Positions 24,623-34,727 of a stretch of DNA of 64,000 bases are shown here, piece after piece (within the stretch, counting starts at the first letter, position 1; each line of letters opens with the position of its first letter). The translations under genes and the position numbers were made by a program. The notes beneath the pieces are model-generated. The model saw nothing but the letters and a program-made list of their open reading frames with translations. It was not told where the DNA came from and searched no databases. Source of the DNA: Candidatus Tumulicola sp. GTDB taxonomy: Bacteria; Vulcanimicrobiota; Vulcanimicrobiia; Eremiobacterales; Eremiobacteraceae. Location: NCBI GenBank assembly GCA_035601835.1, contig DATNNM010000011.1:533323-597322 (forward strand), read 5' to 3'.

Positions 24623-25453
24623 TTAGATCTTGGAGGAGAGGGTCGCCGGCTCGAGCGAGACCAAATAACGCTGGCGGTCGCTCACCGTGCCGAATGTCTT
24701 CTTGCCCGAGGTCAGATGCAAGCTGTCGGTGATGTCGAGTTCGATGGACATGATGCGCTTATTGACGCGATCGTAATCGCAGCGGACCGTGACGCGCGCC
24801 GTGCCCGTCGCATAGCCAAGCGGCTCGCCTGAGTTGGAGTAGACCGGTTCCTTCATGGGCGCCGACCCTTCGCCGGACAGGCTGAAGACTTCCACGCCGA
24901 GCAACAAGTGCTGCGAATCCACCGCGTAGCGTATCGTCGGTCGCGCGGTCATGCCGAAGAGTTTGGTGCCGAGCTTCGCCGACCAACGATCGCCGACTCG
25001 CAGCGCGGCTCCGTCGTTAACCGCATTCTCACCGAGAAAGACCAAAGGCAAAAGAAAGACGCCGCCGAGATTGCCGTTATCGCGCGCGATCGTGCCGTCA
25101 TCGCGGACCAGCGTCCAACCCGAACCGGGGTGTTTGACCGGCTTTCCGCCGGACACGACGGCGACGAGTTGACCGGAACGATATAAGCTGATGCCGAGCG
25201 AGGTCATGTCCTTGATGGCCACGTGTTCGCTGCCGTTGAGCGTCGTCGGCATCGCCGCCTGATCGACCTTGCGTCCGTAGGCGTCGCGCCCGACGATCGC
25301 CTGCGCCACGTTACCCGTCAAGGTGTAGTCAAGAACATCTCCGACGCGATGAGCCAGCGCCGCGCCGGCTTCCGGCGCCGACGCCGGGTCTGCCTGGGCA
25401 AGCGAGGCGCTGCATAAGAGCAGGCAGGTCGATAAGACACCAAACAAACGCAT
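24623..25453 (-). CDS. Secreted hypothetical protein
   Basis: This 276-residue protein begins with a signal peptide (MRLFGVLSTCLLLCSASLAQA). The mature part is rich in beta strands, for example GDVLDYTLTGNVAQAI, LVAVVSGGKPVKHPGSGW and TARVTVRCDYDRVNKRIMS. I do not recognise a family. It probably acts in the periplasm or outside the cell. It converges on the permease gene, with only a palindromic element between them. Confidence 0.75.
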   Translation of the reverse strand: MRLFGVLSTCLLLCSASLAQADPASAPEAGAALAHRVGDVLDYTLTGNVAQAIVGRDAYGRKVDQAAMPTTLNGSEHVAIKDMTSLGISLYRSGQLVAVVSGGKPVKHPGSGWTLVRDDGTIARDNGNLGGVFLLPLVFLGENAVNDGAALRVGDRWSAKLGTKLFGMTARPTIRYAVDSQHLLLGVEVFSLSGEGSAPMKEPVYSNSGEPLGYATGTARVTVRCDYDRVNKRIMSIELDITDSLHLTSGKKTFGTVSDRQRYLVSLEPATLSSKI

Positions 25454-25591
25454 CGCGAGGATGACCTCCAGAAGATTTTTTTGTTTGGGAAAAGCTACCC
25501 GCGGCGTGTGATATGCACAGCGCCCGCGGTTGTCGGCACTTTCGCGTCGTCCGAGCCTTGCCCTGGCGTTCCGGTCGCCTATGCGGGACAG

Positions 25592-28507
25592 CTAGATCGT
25601 GACGTCAAGTCGTAAACGCATTGAAGACGACTGCGTGTTCAACGCAGGATCGTTATCGTAGTGGTGTTGCGACACGACCTCGAGGCCCGGCGCGAACTGC
25701 GGAGTCAGGTGCCACGTGAGTAAGCCGCTCAGGTTGAGCGTGTGACCTTCGCTTGCTGCGCCGCGCATGTTCATATTGGTGGCGCTCATCTGGATCTGGA
25801 AGTTCCTCGTCACGCCGCCCATGCTTTGACCGAGCGGCGCAGGTCGCCCACCGAACGTAAAACTGTAACTCGCGTTTTCGTTGAGCGTCGCGGACGACGT
25901 GCTGCTGACGGTCTGCGTGCCGACGAGCCCAAGCCCTATGACATGCGCTCCCGAAGTCAGCGCATAGAGCAGGCTCGCATTGCGCGTCAGCGAGTTCTGA
26001 TCCGGGTTTGTTCCGTTCACCGCCGAAGTGAGCTGGTAGTCCGCGGTGATCCCGGAACGCACGAGCACGATGTGCCCGATGCGCGTCGTGTTGTCGATGC
26101 CCGCCGCCACGGCGCGATCTCGCTCGAGCGCCAGATTCAGCGTCGGCGCGTTCGCCGGCGTCATGCTGAAGACAACGCTGCCGGTCGATGTGTGGTTGAG
26201 AACAGAGCGCTGATCGTCACGGCCCCAGAGCAGCGTCACGTTCGAGATCATCGAGGTGGGAAGCGCCACCGATGCGGTGCTTCCCGCCCGATCGAATTGC
26301 GCCGACGCTCCGTTGCCGGCGCCGAAGGCCGGCCCGCCGTTGTGGTATTCGTAGTTGGCGGTCAGCGAGCCGACCGCGTATGCGAGCAGCGCCTTGTCCG
26401 AAGCATCGCTCAGGCTCGGGGTCGCTCCGAGCTCGTCGCGCGTGGAAGACTTGCCGCCGGTGAGCGTCGCCGTCAAGTGCGGCGTCAGCGCATCCGTGAA
26501 CTCGAACACGCCGGCGCGGACGTCCAGCGGATTGAGGCCGCTCGTCGGCACGAACTTGTTGACGTTGTCCTGGCTGCGCGTGTAGGCGACGCGGAAAGCG
26601 TCAGCGCTGTTCGGCCCCCATTTCTTGGCGATGTCGAAAAGTTGGCCGGTGCGTTCGGTGGTGGCTTGGCTCGCAAGCTGCGCGTATCCGGCGCCGCCGT
26701 GGAACGTCCAACCGCTCGTCTTCACGTACGTCGCGTCGAGGCCGCGCAGCGTTTCCTTGCCGCCGATCAGCGCGGGCAAGTCCACGTCCGTGCGTCCGAG
26801 CACGTCCTTGAACTGCAAGCTGGGCAGCGGCGGCGGTGTGGCGGCGGGCTGCGGTGCCGGGGTCGGCGCAGGCGTCTCGATCGTTGCGGGAGCTGCGCTC
26901 GCGCCGGGAGCGGGCGTACCTGTTTTGACCGGCGTCGGGGTTGGCGGCGCGAAAGCGAGCCGGTCGGCCGGCGCATCCGTAGGCGAACGATACGCAACCG
27001 GAGGTTTGGGCGTATGCACGGGTCCCGGCGTCGGCTCGGTCGTGCCCGAAGGAGTGGGAGTCGCAGTAGGCGGCGGCGTGCCGCCAGGTGCGAGCGTGCT
27101 GCTCACGGTCGGCGCCGGCGAGCCGCTTGACGTGCCCGGCGTCGACGTCACCGGATTGATCTGCCCCGGCCCGGGCGTCGCGTCCGGCGCCGTGAGCGGC
27201 GCAGGCGTCGCGGATTGCAAAGTCGCCAGCGCGTCGATTCGCTTGGAAGTTGGATCAAAGGTGCCGGTCAGCGACAGCAGATCGTACGGCCACTGCACCG
27301 CCGTCGTGAGGCCAAGGTTCACGTTGGCTCCGCCGGCCGCGCCGGGCGCGCGCGTTTCGGCCGTGCCGTTCGCGCGGAATTGAGACTTGACGACGGGGCC
27401 CGGGTCCGGACCCGGTATGATCGTCAGCGGCTGCGGGTGGCCGAGCGCCACGACCCCGCCCTCATCCACGCTGATATAGACGCGCAGCAGATACGCGCCG
27501 CCGGCATCGATCGGCACGGAGTAGGGGATCAGGGTCGTCTGCGCGTCGTTGATGGCGCTTTGCGCGATTCGGAGCGGGACCGGATCAGCGCGCCGCACCA
27601 CGTGACCGCGCGCGTCGTCGAGCTCGACGATCGCCTGGAGCGACGTAAGCCCGTCGAAGCGGACGACGAGCGGGGAGTTGATGCGATAGGTCAAGATGAT
27701 GTTGGCATCGCTGCCGGCCAAGACCGGCGATTCGGCGAGCACGGCGGAATAGATCTGTCCGATGGGCACGCGGGTCAGGTTGGGTTGAACGCGCACCACG
27801 GCTCGCGCGAGCACGACATCCTGCCCAGTGTTGTTGGCGTGCAGCGTCGCGGTGTACGTGCCGGGCGCGGCGTAGGCGTGGTTGACGAAGAAATTCGACG
27901 TCGGAACCGGAGCCGCCGAACCGTCTCCGAATCGGATGAACTCGGACGGCAACGATCGGCCGCTGTTCGAGGCGTGAAAGCGTACCGGCTGCCCGGCCAA
28001 CGCGGTCGTGGGCGTCGCGGTAAGCGAGAAGCTCGCCGGATCCACGATGGTGATCGTCAGTCGAGCGGCACTGGCGCAGCTCAATCCACAGGCCGGTTCG
28101 GTCAAGACGGCGGTGTACGTACCCACCGCGTTATAGGCATGGGTGGTCGTGACAGGGTATGGCGGGACCAAGAAAACGGGGGCGGTGCTGTCGCCGAAAG
28201 AGAGAGAGGTGTCGGTGTTGGCCGTATCCGACGCGGCGAAGGTTATCGTTTGACCGACAAGCGCCACGACTGTGTTCGCGGTGAGCGTCAGCACCGGCGC
28301 CGGGGCGGCCAGAATGGTTCGCATTGTCGGCGCAACCGACGTCGGGTTTACTCGGCTCGGCGCCGGAACAGGCGCGCCCCGCGACGGCGTGGTGATCTGG
28401 CGATTGATGACGACCGCATCCGCCGAGTGCGTAGCGGCTGCTGCGATTCCGGGTTCGAGCGCGCCGCACGACACGAGAGCCAAAAGACACCACGCGACAG
28501 TCTTCAC
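25592..28507 (-). CDS. PKD-domain protein with C-terminal beta-barrel-like region
   Basis: I take GTG at 28507 as start (971 residues) because it begins a signal peptide (VKTVAWCLLALVSCGALEPG) and GGGGCAGG lies upstream; the frame is open further but without a signal. Two PKD-like Ig modules follow (about 80-160 with TTTHAYNAVGTYTAVLT, and about 170-245 with NHAYAAPGTYTATLHA). Then come a beta-rich region and a long Pro/Thr/Ala-rich linker (about 440-580). The last 370 residues show repeated amphipathic strands (LDATYVKTSGWTFHGGAGYA, LDVTI at the end), as in an outer-membrane barrel. I infer an outer-membrane protein exposing or anchoring PKD domains. The specific function is unknown. Confidence 0.72.
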   Translation of the reverse strand: MKTVAWCLLALVSCGALEPGIAAAATHSADAVVINRQITTPSRGAPVPAPSRVNPTSVAPTMRTILAAPAPVLTLTANTVVALVGQTITFAASDTANTDTSLSFGDSTAPVFLVPPYPVTTTHAYNAVGTYTAVLTEPACGLSCASAARLTITIVDPASFSLTATPTTALAGQPVRFHASNSGRSLPSEFIRFGDGSAAPVPTSNFFVNHAYAAPGTYTATLHANNTGQDVVLARAVVRVQPNLTRVPIGQIYSAVLAESPVLAGSDANIILTYRINSPLVVRFDGLTSLQAIVELDDARGHVVRRADPVPLRIAQSAINDAQTTLIPYSVPIDAGGAYLLRVYISVDEGGVVALGHPQPLTIIPGPDPGPVVKSQFRANGTAETRAPGAAGGANVNLGLTTAVQWPYDLLSLTGTFDPTSKRIDALATLQSATPAPLTAPDATPGPGQINPVTSTPGTSSGSPAPTVSSTLAPGGTPPPTATPTPSGTTEPTPGPVHTPKPPVAYRSPTDAPADRLAFAPPTPTPVKTGTPAPGASAAPATIETPAPTPAPQPAATPPPLPSLQFKDVLGRTDVDLPALIGGKETLRGLDATYVKTSGWTFHGGAGYAQLASQATTERTGQLFDIAKKWGPNSADAFRVAYTRSQDNVNKFVPTSGLNPLDVRAGVFEFTDALTPHLTATLTGGKSSTRDELGATPSLSDASDKALLAYAVGSLTANYEYHNGGPAFGAGNGASAQFDRAGSTASVALPTSMISNVTLLWGRDDQRSVLNHTSTGSVVFSMTPANAPTLNLALERDRAVAAGIDNTTRIGHIVLVRSGITADYQLTSAVNGTNPDQNSLTRNASLLYALTSGAHVIGLGLVGTQTVSSTSSATLNENASYSFTFGGRPAPLGQSMGGVTRNFQIQMSATNMNMRGAASEGHTLNLSGLLTWHLTPQFAPGLEVVSQHHYDNDPALNTQSSSMRLRLDVTI

Positions 28508-28575
28508 AATACAACCTGCCCCTGGCGCACCCGGTGGAATCGCGCTCGCAGTTCCATCATCGCCCGGCCAATCCT

Positions 28576-30009
28576 TTACGGCGGAGCAGCCACCACGTAG
28601 GTGAAGAACATCTGCGGCAACACGCCGAGCACGATGACGCCGGCGGCGCCAAGCCCGACGGCAAGCCATGACGCCGCTGTGCCGTCGGCGATCTGCGGCG
28701 CTTCACCCTCGACCGGCACGAACATCTGCCAGATCACTTTGAAGTAGACGTAGAACGACACGAGCGTGCCGGCGATCAAGCTTATGCCCAGGGCGACGCC
28801 CCACGGCCCGGCCGTGAAGCCTTGCACGAGCAGCAAGACCTTGCCGTAGAAGCCGGCGGTGCCGGGGATGCCTGCAAGCGACATCAGGAAAAGAGCCATT
28901 GCCGCCGCGACCCAAGGCCGCCGGAAGAACAGTCCGCGATATGCATCGATGTCGGCGTAGGCTTCGCTGCCGTCGCCGACAAGCCCGATGACCGCGAACG
29001 CGCCCAAATTCATGAATGCGTACGCGAACAGATAGAAGAGCAGCGACGATAGTCCGCTTGCGCCGACTCCAGCGAGCGCGACCACGACGTAACCGGCCTG
29101 CGCGATGCTTGAAAAAGCGAGCAGCCGTTTGAGGTTGCGTTGGCGGATGGCGCCGAGATTGCCGACCAGCATGGAAAGGATCGCAAGCGCCCATAGCGGT
29201 ATCAGCGCGTCGCTCGCGTGGCCGAAGACCGTGTACGCGACCCGCGCCAGCACCGCGAACGAAGCGGCTTTGACGGCCACAGCCATGAACGCCGTCACCG
29301 CCAACGGCGAGCCCTCGTAGACGTCGGGCGTCCATAGGTGGAATGGCGCGAGCGCGAGCTTGAACGCCAATCCGACGACGAAGAGAGCGAAACCGGCGAT
29401 GAACAGCGGCGAAGAGACCGCCGCAGCCTTGGTCAAGGCTGAGAGCGCGATGCTGCCGCCGGCGCCGTACAGCAGAGCCGAACCGTAGATGAGAAACCCC
29501 GACGCCAGCGATCCGAGCATGACGTACTTCAGCGCCGCCTCCTGCGACGACTCGCGCGGGAAACCCGTACCCGCCAGCACGTAAAGCGACAGCGATAACA
29601 GCTCGATCCCTAGGAAGATGCCGATGAGATTCGTCGCGCCCGCCATCACCGTGCCGCCGATGGTGCACAGGATCAGCAGCGACGCGTACGAGGCGGGGTT
29701 CCCGCCGTCTTCCGCGCGTTTGAGCGATGACAGCAGAAAAACCACCGCCAGCGTCAATACCAGCAGCGTGTCGAAGCCCCACGAGAATTTGTCGTTGGCA
29801 AACGCTCCGTTCAGGGTGGACTGCGTCTTGCCGTAGAGCGGCAGCATGAACGCGAACGCCGCGATGCATCCGATGATCCCGGTGGTGTACAGCAGCCAGC
29901 GCGACGCGTTGCGCAGGATCAGATCGAGGAGCAGCACCAGCAAGCCTGCGGCAGCGAGCGCGAGCTCCGGCGCGAGAATCGAATAGTCGACGCCGACGCT
30001 TGTCATCAT
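28576..30009 (-). CDS. nuoN: NADH-quinone oxidoreductase subunit N
   Basis: NuoN is one of three antiporter-like proton-pumping subunits in the membrane arm of complex I. This 477-residue protein has about 14 membrane helices. Family segments are visible, such as FLGIELLSLSLYVLAG, KLALAPFHLWTPDVYEGSP (conserved Lys and His in the proton path) and RQRNLKRLLAFSSIAQAGYV. It is the last gene of the nuo operon and overlaps nuoM by four bases. Confidence 0.96.
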   Translation of the reverse strand: MMTSVGVDYSILAPELALAAAGLLVLLLDLILRNASRWLLYTTGIIGCIAAFAFMLPLYGKTQSTLNGAFANDKFSWGFDTLLVLTLAVVFLLSSLKRAEDGGNPASYASLLILCTIGGTVMAGATNLIGIFLGIELLSLSLYVLAGTGFPRESSQEAALKYVMLGSLASGFLIYGSALLYGAGGSIALSALTKAAAVSSPLFIAGFALFVVGLAFKLALAPFHLWTPDVYEGSPLAVTAFMAVAVKAASFAVLARVAYTVFGHASDALIPLWALAILSMLVGNLGAIRQRNLKRLLAFSSIAQAGYVVVALAGVGASGLSSLLFYLFAYAFMNLGAFAVIGLVGDGSEAYADIDAYRGLFFRRPWVAAAMALFLMSLAGIPGTAGFYGKVLLLVQGFTAGPWGVALGISLIAGTLVSFYVYFKVIWQMFVPVEGEAPQIADGTAASWLAVGLGAAGVIVLGVLPQMFFTYVVAAPP

Positions 30010-31472
30010 TTAGATTCCATGCTCGCTGCGCTCGCCTGGGTCACCGCATTGGAGGCGGGCACGCGATCATTCAGCCATGCCGGCCACAGCCCCAAGAAGA
30101 TGATGGCTGCAAGCAGCGGTGCGACGAGGGCGAACTCGCGCGGTCGCAGCTCGAGCCCATCACGAACCGCCCCGGCGGGCAGCTTCTCAGGTCCATGCAT
30201 CGACGACTGGAAAAGCTTCAACACGTAGACGCAGGCGATGACCACCGAGACGAGAGAGATCGCGACGAACACAGGTTGCGTCTGCCAGGCGCTCAGGAAG
30301 ATGAGAAACTCGCCCGCAAATCCGGATAAGCCGGGCAACCCCAGCGCCGCCATGGACGCGATCAGCATGAAGACGCCGAAGCGCGGCGCGCGCACGCTCA
30401 AGCCGCCGAACGATCCGAGCTCGCACGTGCCGACCCGCTCTTCGATGAACCCCAACAGCAAGAAGAGCGCTGCCGAGATGAGACCGTGGCTGACGATCAT
30501 GAGCACGCTGATCTGCACGACCGAGAAGCTGAAGGCGAACAGCGCCAAGATGACGAGCCCCAGATGCGAGAGCGAAGAAAACGCGACGAGCGTCTTGGCG
30601 TTGTTCTGCGCGAGCGCAGCGAAAGCGCCGTAGACGACGCTGCACACCGCCAGCACGAGGAGCAGCGGCGCCCATGCATGCGCGGCATTCGGGAAGAGCG
30701 GCAGCGCGAACACGATCAAGCCGTAGAGCCCCGCCTTGCTCTGAACGCCGGAGACCATAGCGACCAGCGGCGGCGGCGACTGCGTGTACGTGTCGGGCAT
30801 CCATGCATGGAACGGGAAGACCGGCGTCTTGATGAGGAACGCCAACGCGAACGCCGCGAACAACCACCACTCCAGCCCTGCCGGCAATCCGGACGTGGCG
30901 CCGACCACCTCGAAGGTGTGCGTCTGCACGACCAGCCCGATGACGCCGGCAAGCAAGATCAAACCGCCCGCGCCATTGTAGATGAGATAGCCCCATGCCG
31001 CTCGGCGCGCTTGCGGAGAGACAGCATAACCGACGAGCAGCAAGAACACGGGGATCAGCATCAGATCCCAATAGATGTAGAACAGCAGAAGGTTGCCGGC
31101 GGTGAACAAGCCGAGCAGGGTCCACTCAAACGCGAGCAACAGCATCAGATAGCCGCGCAAGCGCGTCGCGTTGGCGTAGGTCCAGGCTGCCCACACCGCG
31201 GGGACGGCCACGAAGGTCGTCAGCAGGACGAAGAACACATTGATGCCGCCCAGGCTCACGTGATACGAGGCGACCACGCCGCTCGTGATCCACGGTACGA
31301 CCTGTTGCGTGACGCCGTTCGGCGCCAACGGCACGACCAGCGCGCTCAGGATGAACGTCGCGAGGCTGCCCGCGAGCGCCGCGGCTTTGAGCACGCCGCT
31401 GCTGGTCCTCGGGATCAGCAGCATTAAGAGCGCGGCGGCAAGCGGCAAGAAGATGATGACGTCGATCAACAT
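30006..31472 (-). CDS. nuoM: NADH-quinone oxidoreductase subunit M
   Basis: NuoM is a second antiporter-like membrane subunit of complex I. The 488-residue protein carries the subunit signatures LLAFEWTLLGLFTAGNLLLF (conserved Glu in helix 5), FLIKTPVFPFHAWMPDTYT and NNAKTLVAFSSLSHLGLV, with about 14 helices. It is encoded three bases after nuoL and overlaps nuoN by four bases. Confidence 0.96.
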   Translation of the reverse strand: MLIDVIIFLPLAAALLMLLIPRTSSGVLKAAALAGSLATFILSALVVPLAPNGVTQQVVPWITSGVVASYHVSLGGINVFFVLLTTFVAVPAVWAAWTYANATRLRGYLMLLLAFEWTLLGLFTAGNLLLFYIYWDLMLIPVFLLLVGYAVSPQARRAAWGYLIYNGAGGLILLAGVIGLVVQTHTFEVVGATSGLPAGLEWWLFAAFALAFLIKTPVFPFHAWMPDTYTQSPPPLVAMVSGVQSKAGLYGLIVFALPLFPNAAHAWAPLLLVLAVCSVVYGAFAALAQNNAKTLVAFSSLSHLGLVILALFAFSFSVVQISVLMIVSHGLISAALFLLLGFIEERVGTCELGSFGGLSVRAPRFGVFMLIASMAALGLPGLSGFAGEFLIFLSAWQTQPVFVAISLVSVVIACVYVLKLFQSSMHGPEKLPAGAVRDGLELRPREFALVAPLLAAIIFLGLWPAWLNDRVPASNAVTQASAASMESK

Positions 31473-31475
31473 GAT

Positions 31476-33404
31476 CTACAGCGTCCCGGCCGCCAGCGAA
31501 CCGCGCGTGACGTAGAGGTACCACAGCAGCAACAAGGCGACGCCCACCACGATCGTCAGGCCGTAGCGCCGCAAGTAGCCGGTTTCCCATTTTTGGGAGA
31601 GGCCCCCGAGCAGCGTGGCCATCCAGGCAAACGCGCGGGGCACGCCGCCGATCGCGGCGGGCTCGACAAAGCGCGCGAACGCGTCCGCCAACGCGTAGGC
31701 CGGCTTCTCAAAGAGCCAATGGTACAGCGCGTCGATGTAATACGCGTTGAAAACCAGTGTGCGCACGGGCTCCAGGACGGCTCGGGCCCGCTCGCGCGCT
31801 GCCGGATTCGCTTGGTAGAAATAGTATGCCACGCCGACGCCGGCGAGTGCCAGTGCGAGCACGCCCAGCGACAGCAGCCAGTTGAATTCGGCCATGCTTT
31901 GGGGCAAGCGCGCATCCGCGAACGTGGCGGAGAGCGCGCCGCTGAGCGCGTCGTGACCGGGAAACACGAGCCAGCCGCCGGCGATCGACAGCGCCGAAAG
32001 GATGACGACCGGGATCGTCATGCTTCGCGCTTTGCCGGCATGCGGCTCATGCTCGCCGCGGTATTGGCCGAAAAAAGACACGAAGAGAAGGCGGAACATG
32101 TAGAACGCCGTCAAGCCGGCGGCCACGACGCCGGCACCGAAGAGCCAAGGATGGTTCAGGCGCAGCGCAGCATCGAGCACGGCGTCTTTTGAGAAGAAGC
32201 CGGCGAACGGGAAAATGCCGGCGATGGCGAGCGTGCCAATCAGGAACGTCCAGTATGCCAACGGCATGCGCTTGGCCAACCCGCCCATCTTGCGGATGTC
32301 CTGCTCCCCCGCGAGGTTGTGGATCACGATGCCGGCCGCCATGAAGAGCAGCGCCTTGAAAAAGGCGTGCGTCATGAAGTGAAACGCGCCCGCGGCATAC
32401 GCCCCGACGCCCACGCCCAAGATCATATAGCCGATCTGACTCATCGTCGAGTACGCCAGCACGCGTTTGATATCGTACTGCACGCAGCCGATGGTGGCGG
32501 CGAACAGCGCCGTGGCAGCGCCGACGACCGCGACGATCTCCGCCGCCAGCGGCGCTTGGTCGTAGATAGGATGTGCGCGAGCGACGAGATACACGCCGGC
32601 CGTCACCATGGTGGCCGCGTGGATCAGGGCGCTCACGGGCGTCGGCCCCTCCATCGCGTCGGGGAGCCATGTGTGCAGCGGCAGCTGCGCCGACTTGGCG
32701 ACGGCGCCCACCAAAAGCCAGATGCCGATCCAATCGAGCGCCGAGGTCGGGATGGACCCTACCGCTGCGAAGACGTTGGAAAACGCCACGCTGCCGGTGT
32801 GCGCATACATGAGGAACATAGCGACCATGATGCCGACGTCGCCGATGACGTTCATGATGAGCGCTTTGCGCGCTGCCACCACCGCGGCGGGCCGGTCGGT
32901 GTCAAAACCGATCAGCAAGTATGAGGCGAGGCCCACGCCGGCCCAGCCCACCAGAAGCCATAAGAAGTTGTCCGACATCACCAGCAGCAGCATGGTGAAG
33001 ACGAAGAGATTCATGTGCGCGAAGAACGTGCGGTAGTTCTTCGACTCGGCCATGTAGCCCACCGAATACAAGTGGATGAGGAAACCGACTCCGGTGATGA
33101 TCAGCATCCAGATGAGCGCGAGCGGGTCGGTGAGCAGCCGGAACGAGATGTTCAAGTACGAGGGCAGGTGCGCCCAAAAACCGTCAGCATAGCTATGCGC
33201 GTAGGCGACCTGCTGCTCCGGCGCCAGGCGAAAGGTGAGGATCGCAAGCGCCGCGGTCAGCGCGAAGGACAAGAAGATCGAGAGATTGGCGACGAGCGCA
33301 CAAGCGTACCGATGGACGTATGGTCCGAAGATGGTGATCGCCGCCGCGCCGATGAGGGGCAAGAACAAGATGAGAGGCGCGGCGATCGAGACGAACTGAT
33401 CCAT
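31476..33404 (-). CDS. nuoL: NADH-quinone oxidoreductase subunit L
   Basis: NuoL is the distal antiporter-like subunit whose long C-terminal helix runs along the membrane arm. This 642-residue protein shows FLWLLVGWAGVGLASYLLIG, KSAQLPLHTWLPDAMEGPTP and DIKRVLAYSTMSQIGYM. It continues with a C-terminal hydrophobic region (FNAYYIDALYHWLFEKPAY, then a last helix) that fits the lateral helix and anchor. It overlaps nuoK by one base. Confidence 0.96.
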   Translation of the reverse strand: MDQFVSIAAPLILFLPLIGAAAITIFGPYVHRYACALVANLSIFLSFALTAALAILTFRLAPEQQVAYAHSYADGFWAHLPSYLNISFRLLTDPLALIWMLIITGVGFLIHLYSVGYMAESKNYRTFFAHMNLFVFTMLLLVMSDNFLWLLVGWAGVGLASYLLIGFDTDRPAAVVAARKALIMNVIGDVGIMVAMFLMYAHTGSVAFSNVFAAVGSIPTSALDWIGIWLLVGAVAKSAQLPLHTWLPDAMEGPTPVSALIHAATMVTAGVYLVARAHPIYDQAPLAAEIVAVVGAATALFAATIGCVQYDIKRVLAYSTMSQIGYMILGVGVGAYAAGAFHFMTHAFFKALLFMAAGIVIHNLAGEQDIRKMGGLAKRMPLAYWTFLIGTLAIAGIFPFAGFFSKDAVLDAALRLNHPWLFGAGVVAAGLTAFYMFRLLFVSFFGQYRGEHEPHAGKARSMTIPVVILSALSIAGGWLVFPGHDALSGALSATFADARLPQSMAEFNWLLSLGVLALALAGVGVAYYFYQANPAARERARAVLEPVRTLVFNAYYIDALYHWLFEKPAYALADAFARFVEPAAIGGVPRAFAWMATLLGGLSQKWETGYLRRYGLTIVVGVALLLLWYLYVTRGSLAAGTL

Positions 33405-33712
33405 CAGTCTCTCAGCACCGAGATGTCGTCGACGTCCACCTCGCGACGCCGTCTGAACACCATCACCACGATCGCAAGCGCGATCGCCGCTTCAGCCGCC
33501 GCTACGGTGATGACGATGAACACGAAGATCTGGCCCGACATATCCACGAAATCACGCGCGAACGCGACGAACGCGAGGTTGCCGGCGTTCCACATCAGTT
33601 CGATGGCCATGAGCATCGTCAGCGGATTGCGGCGCAGCAGAAAACCGATGACGCCGATGACGAACAGCGCCGCGGACAGACCGAGATAGAGCGACAGCGG
33701 GACCTGCGGCAT
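33404..33712 (-). CDS. nuoK: NADH-quinone oxidoreductase subunit K
   Basis: NuoK is a small three-helix subunit (102 residues). It contains the conserved [18 protein letters not shown] segment with the membrane Glu of helix 2 and a second acidic site in the [14 protein letters not shown] helix, both part of the E-channel. The C-terminal [16 protein letters not shown] matches family tails. It is encoded directly between nuoJ and nuoL. Confidence 0.95.
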   Translation of the reverse strand: MPQVPLSLYLGLSAALFVIGVIGFLLRRNPLTMLMAIELMWNAGNLAFVAFARDFVDMSGQIFVFIVITVAAAEAAIALAIVVMVFRRRREVDVDDISVLRD

Positions 33713-33713
33713 G

Positions 33714-34223
33714 CTAGAAGCGCACCTCCTTGCGCCCCGCCATCAGCACGACGCCGATGATGGCGACCAGCAAGATGAAGGCGGTCACTTCAAACGCGAA
33801 GAGGTGCGTGGTGAGCAGCTCGCCCCCGAACGTGGCGACGCTGCCGAAATCTGCAGGCGCCGACGCGGCCGCGGGACCCCAGCCTGCGCCGCGCACGCTC
33901 AGGCCCATCACCACGAGCGCCGACAGGCCCGCGACGACCGACGGCAACGTCTGGAACTGCAATCGCCCAGGTCCGACTTCGACCGGCTGGGCGCCGACGG
34001 TCAACAGCGCGATGACGAAAAGGAACAGGACGAGGATGGCGCCTGCGTAGATGATGATCTGGATCATCGCCAAGAAGTCGGCGGACAGGCTCAAGAACAG
34101 CACCGCCAGCGCTGCGAAGTTGACGATCAAGCCCACCACCGAATGCACGGGTTGCCGGCTCGCGATGACGCCCACGCCGGAGATCAGAGCGACCGCGGCG
34201 CAGATCCAAAAGAGCGCGATCAT
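33714..34223 (-). CDS. nuoJ: NADH-quinone oxidoreductase subunit J
   Basis: NuoJ is a five-helix membrane subunit (169 residues) next to the quinone channel. [19 protein letters not shown] and the conserved Tyr/Gly segment [19 protein letters not shown] in helix 3 (pi-bulge region) identify it. It lies one base from nuoK and 12 bases from nuoI. Confidence 0.95.
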   Translation of the reverse strand: MIALFWICAAVALISGVGVIASRQPVHSVVGLIVNFAALAVLFLSLSADFLAMIQIIIYAGAILVLFLFVIALLTVGAQPVEVGPGRLQFQTLPSVVAGLSALVVMGLSVRGAGWGPAAASAPADFGSVATFGGELLTTHLFAFEVTAFILLVAIIGVVLMAGRKEVRF

Positions 34224-34235
34224 GAAGCGTCCACG

Positions 34236-34727
34236 CTACGGCACGACGCCCGGATCGGTCTCAACCGCGCTCTCCGTGTTCGCCAGATGCTGCGTGAACG
34301 GATCGCGCACGAGAAGTTTGTCTTTGCCGAAGACCAACCGGTCGCGCGTGTAGTCCGCGATGTCGAAGCGCGGCGTGAGCACGATGGCGTCGGTCGGGCA
34401 CGCCTCTTCGCACCAGCCGCAGAAGATGCAGCGCAGCATATCGATCTCGTAGCGATAACCGTAGCGCTCGCCCGGAGACACAGGCTTCGCCGGGTCGTTC
34501 TCGGCGCCGATCACCGTGATCGCGTTCGCCGGGCATGCCACTGCGCACAGCTCGCACCCGATGCAGCGCTCCATGCCGTCGTCGTATTTGCGCAATTCGT
34601 GCACGCCGCGGAAGCGCTCGGGGTGCGGGTAGGCCTCGCGCGGATAATCGATGGTTGACTTCTTCATGAAGAGGTATTTCAGCGTCGTGGCGAGGCCGGC
34701 GATGATGCCCCACAAAGCGTTAAGCAT
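34236..34727 (-). CDS. nuoI: NADH-quinone oxidoreductase subunit I
   Basis: NuoI (163 residues) carries the two [4Fe-4S] clusters N6a and N6b that pass electrons to NuoB. The motifs CIGCELCAVACPANAI and CIFCGWCEEACPTDAI are intact. The N-terminus has the conserved short amphipathic helix and YPREAYPHPERFRGVHEL. It overlaps nuoH by eight bases. Confidence 0.97.
   Translation of the reverse strand: MLNALWGIIAGLATTLKYLFMKKSTIDYPREAYPHPERFRGVHELRKYDDGMERCIGCELCAVACPANAITVIGAENDPAKPVSPGERYGYRYEIDMLRCIFCGWCEEACPTDAIVLTPRFDIADYTRDRLVFGKDKLLVRDPFTQHLANTESAVETDPGVVP

Noticed and set aside
25742..27130. A 462-residue plus-strand frame opposite the PKD/barrel gene.
   Set aside because: It is Arg-rich with no recognisable domain, and the minus-strand gene has a signal peptide and PKD motifs.
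26820..27240. GC-rich repeats in the PKD gene linker, considered as a DNA repeat array.
   Set aside because: They encode a Pro/Thr/Ala linker with varying units and stay in frame.
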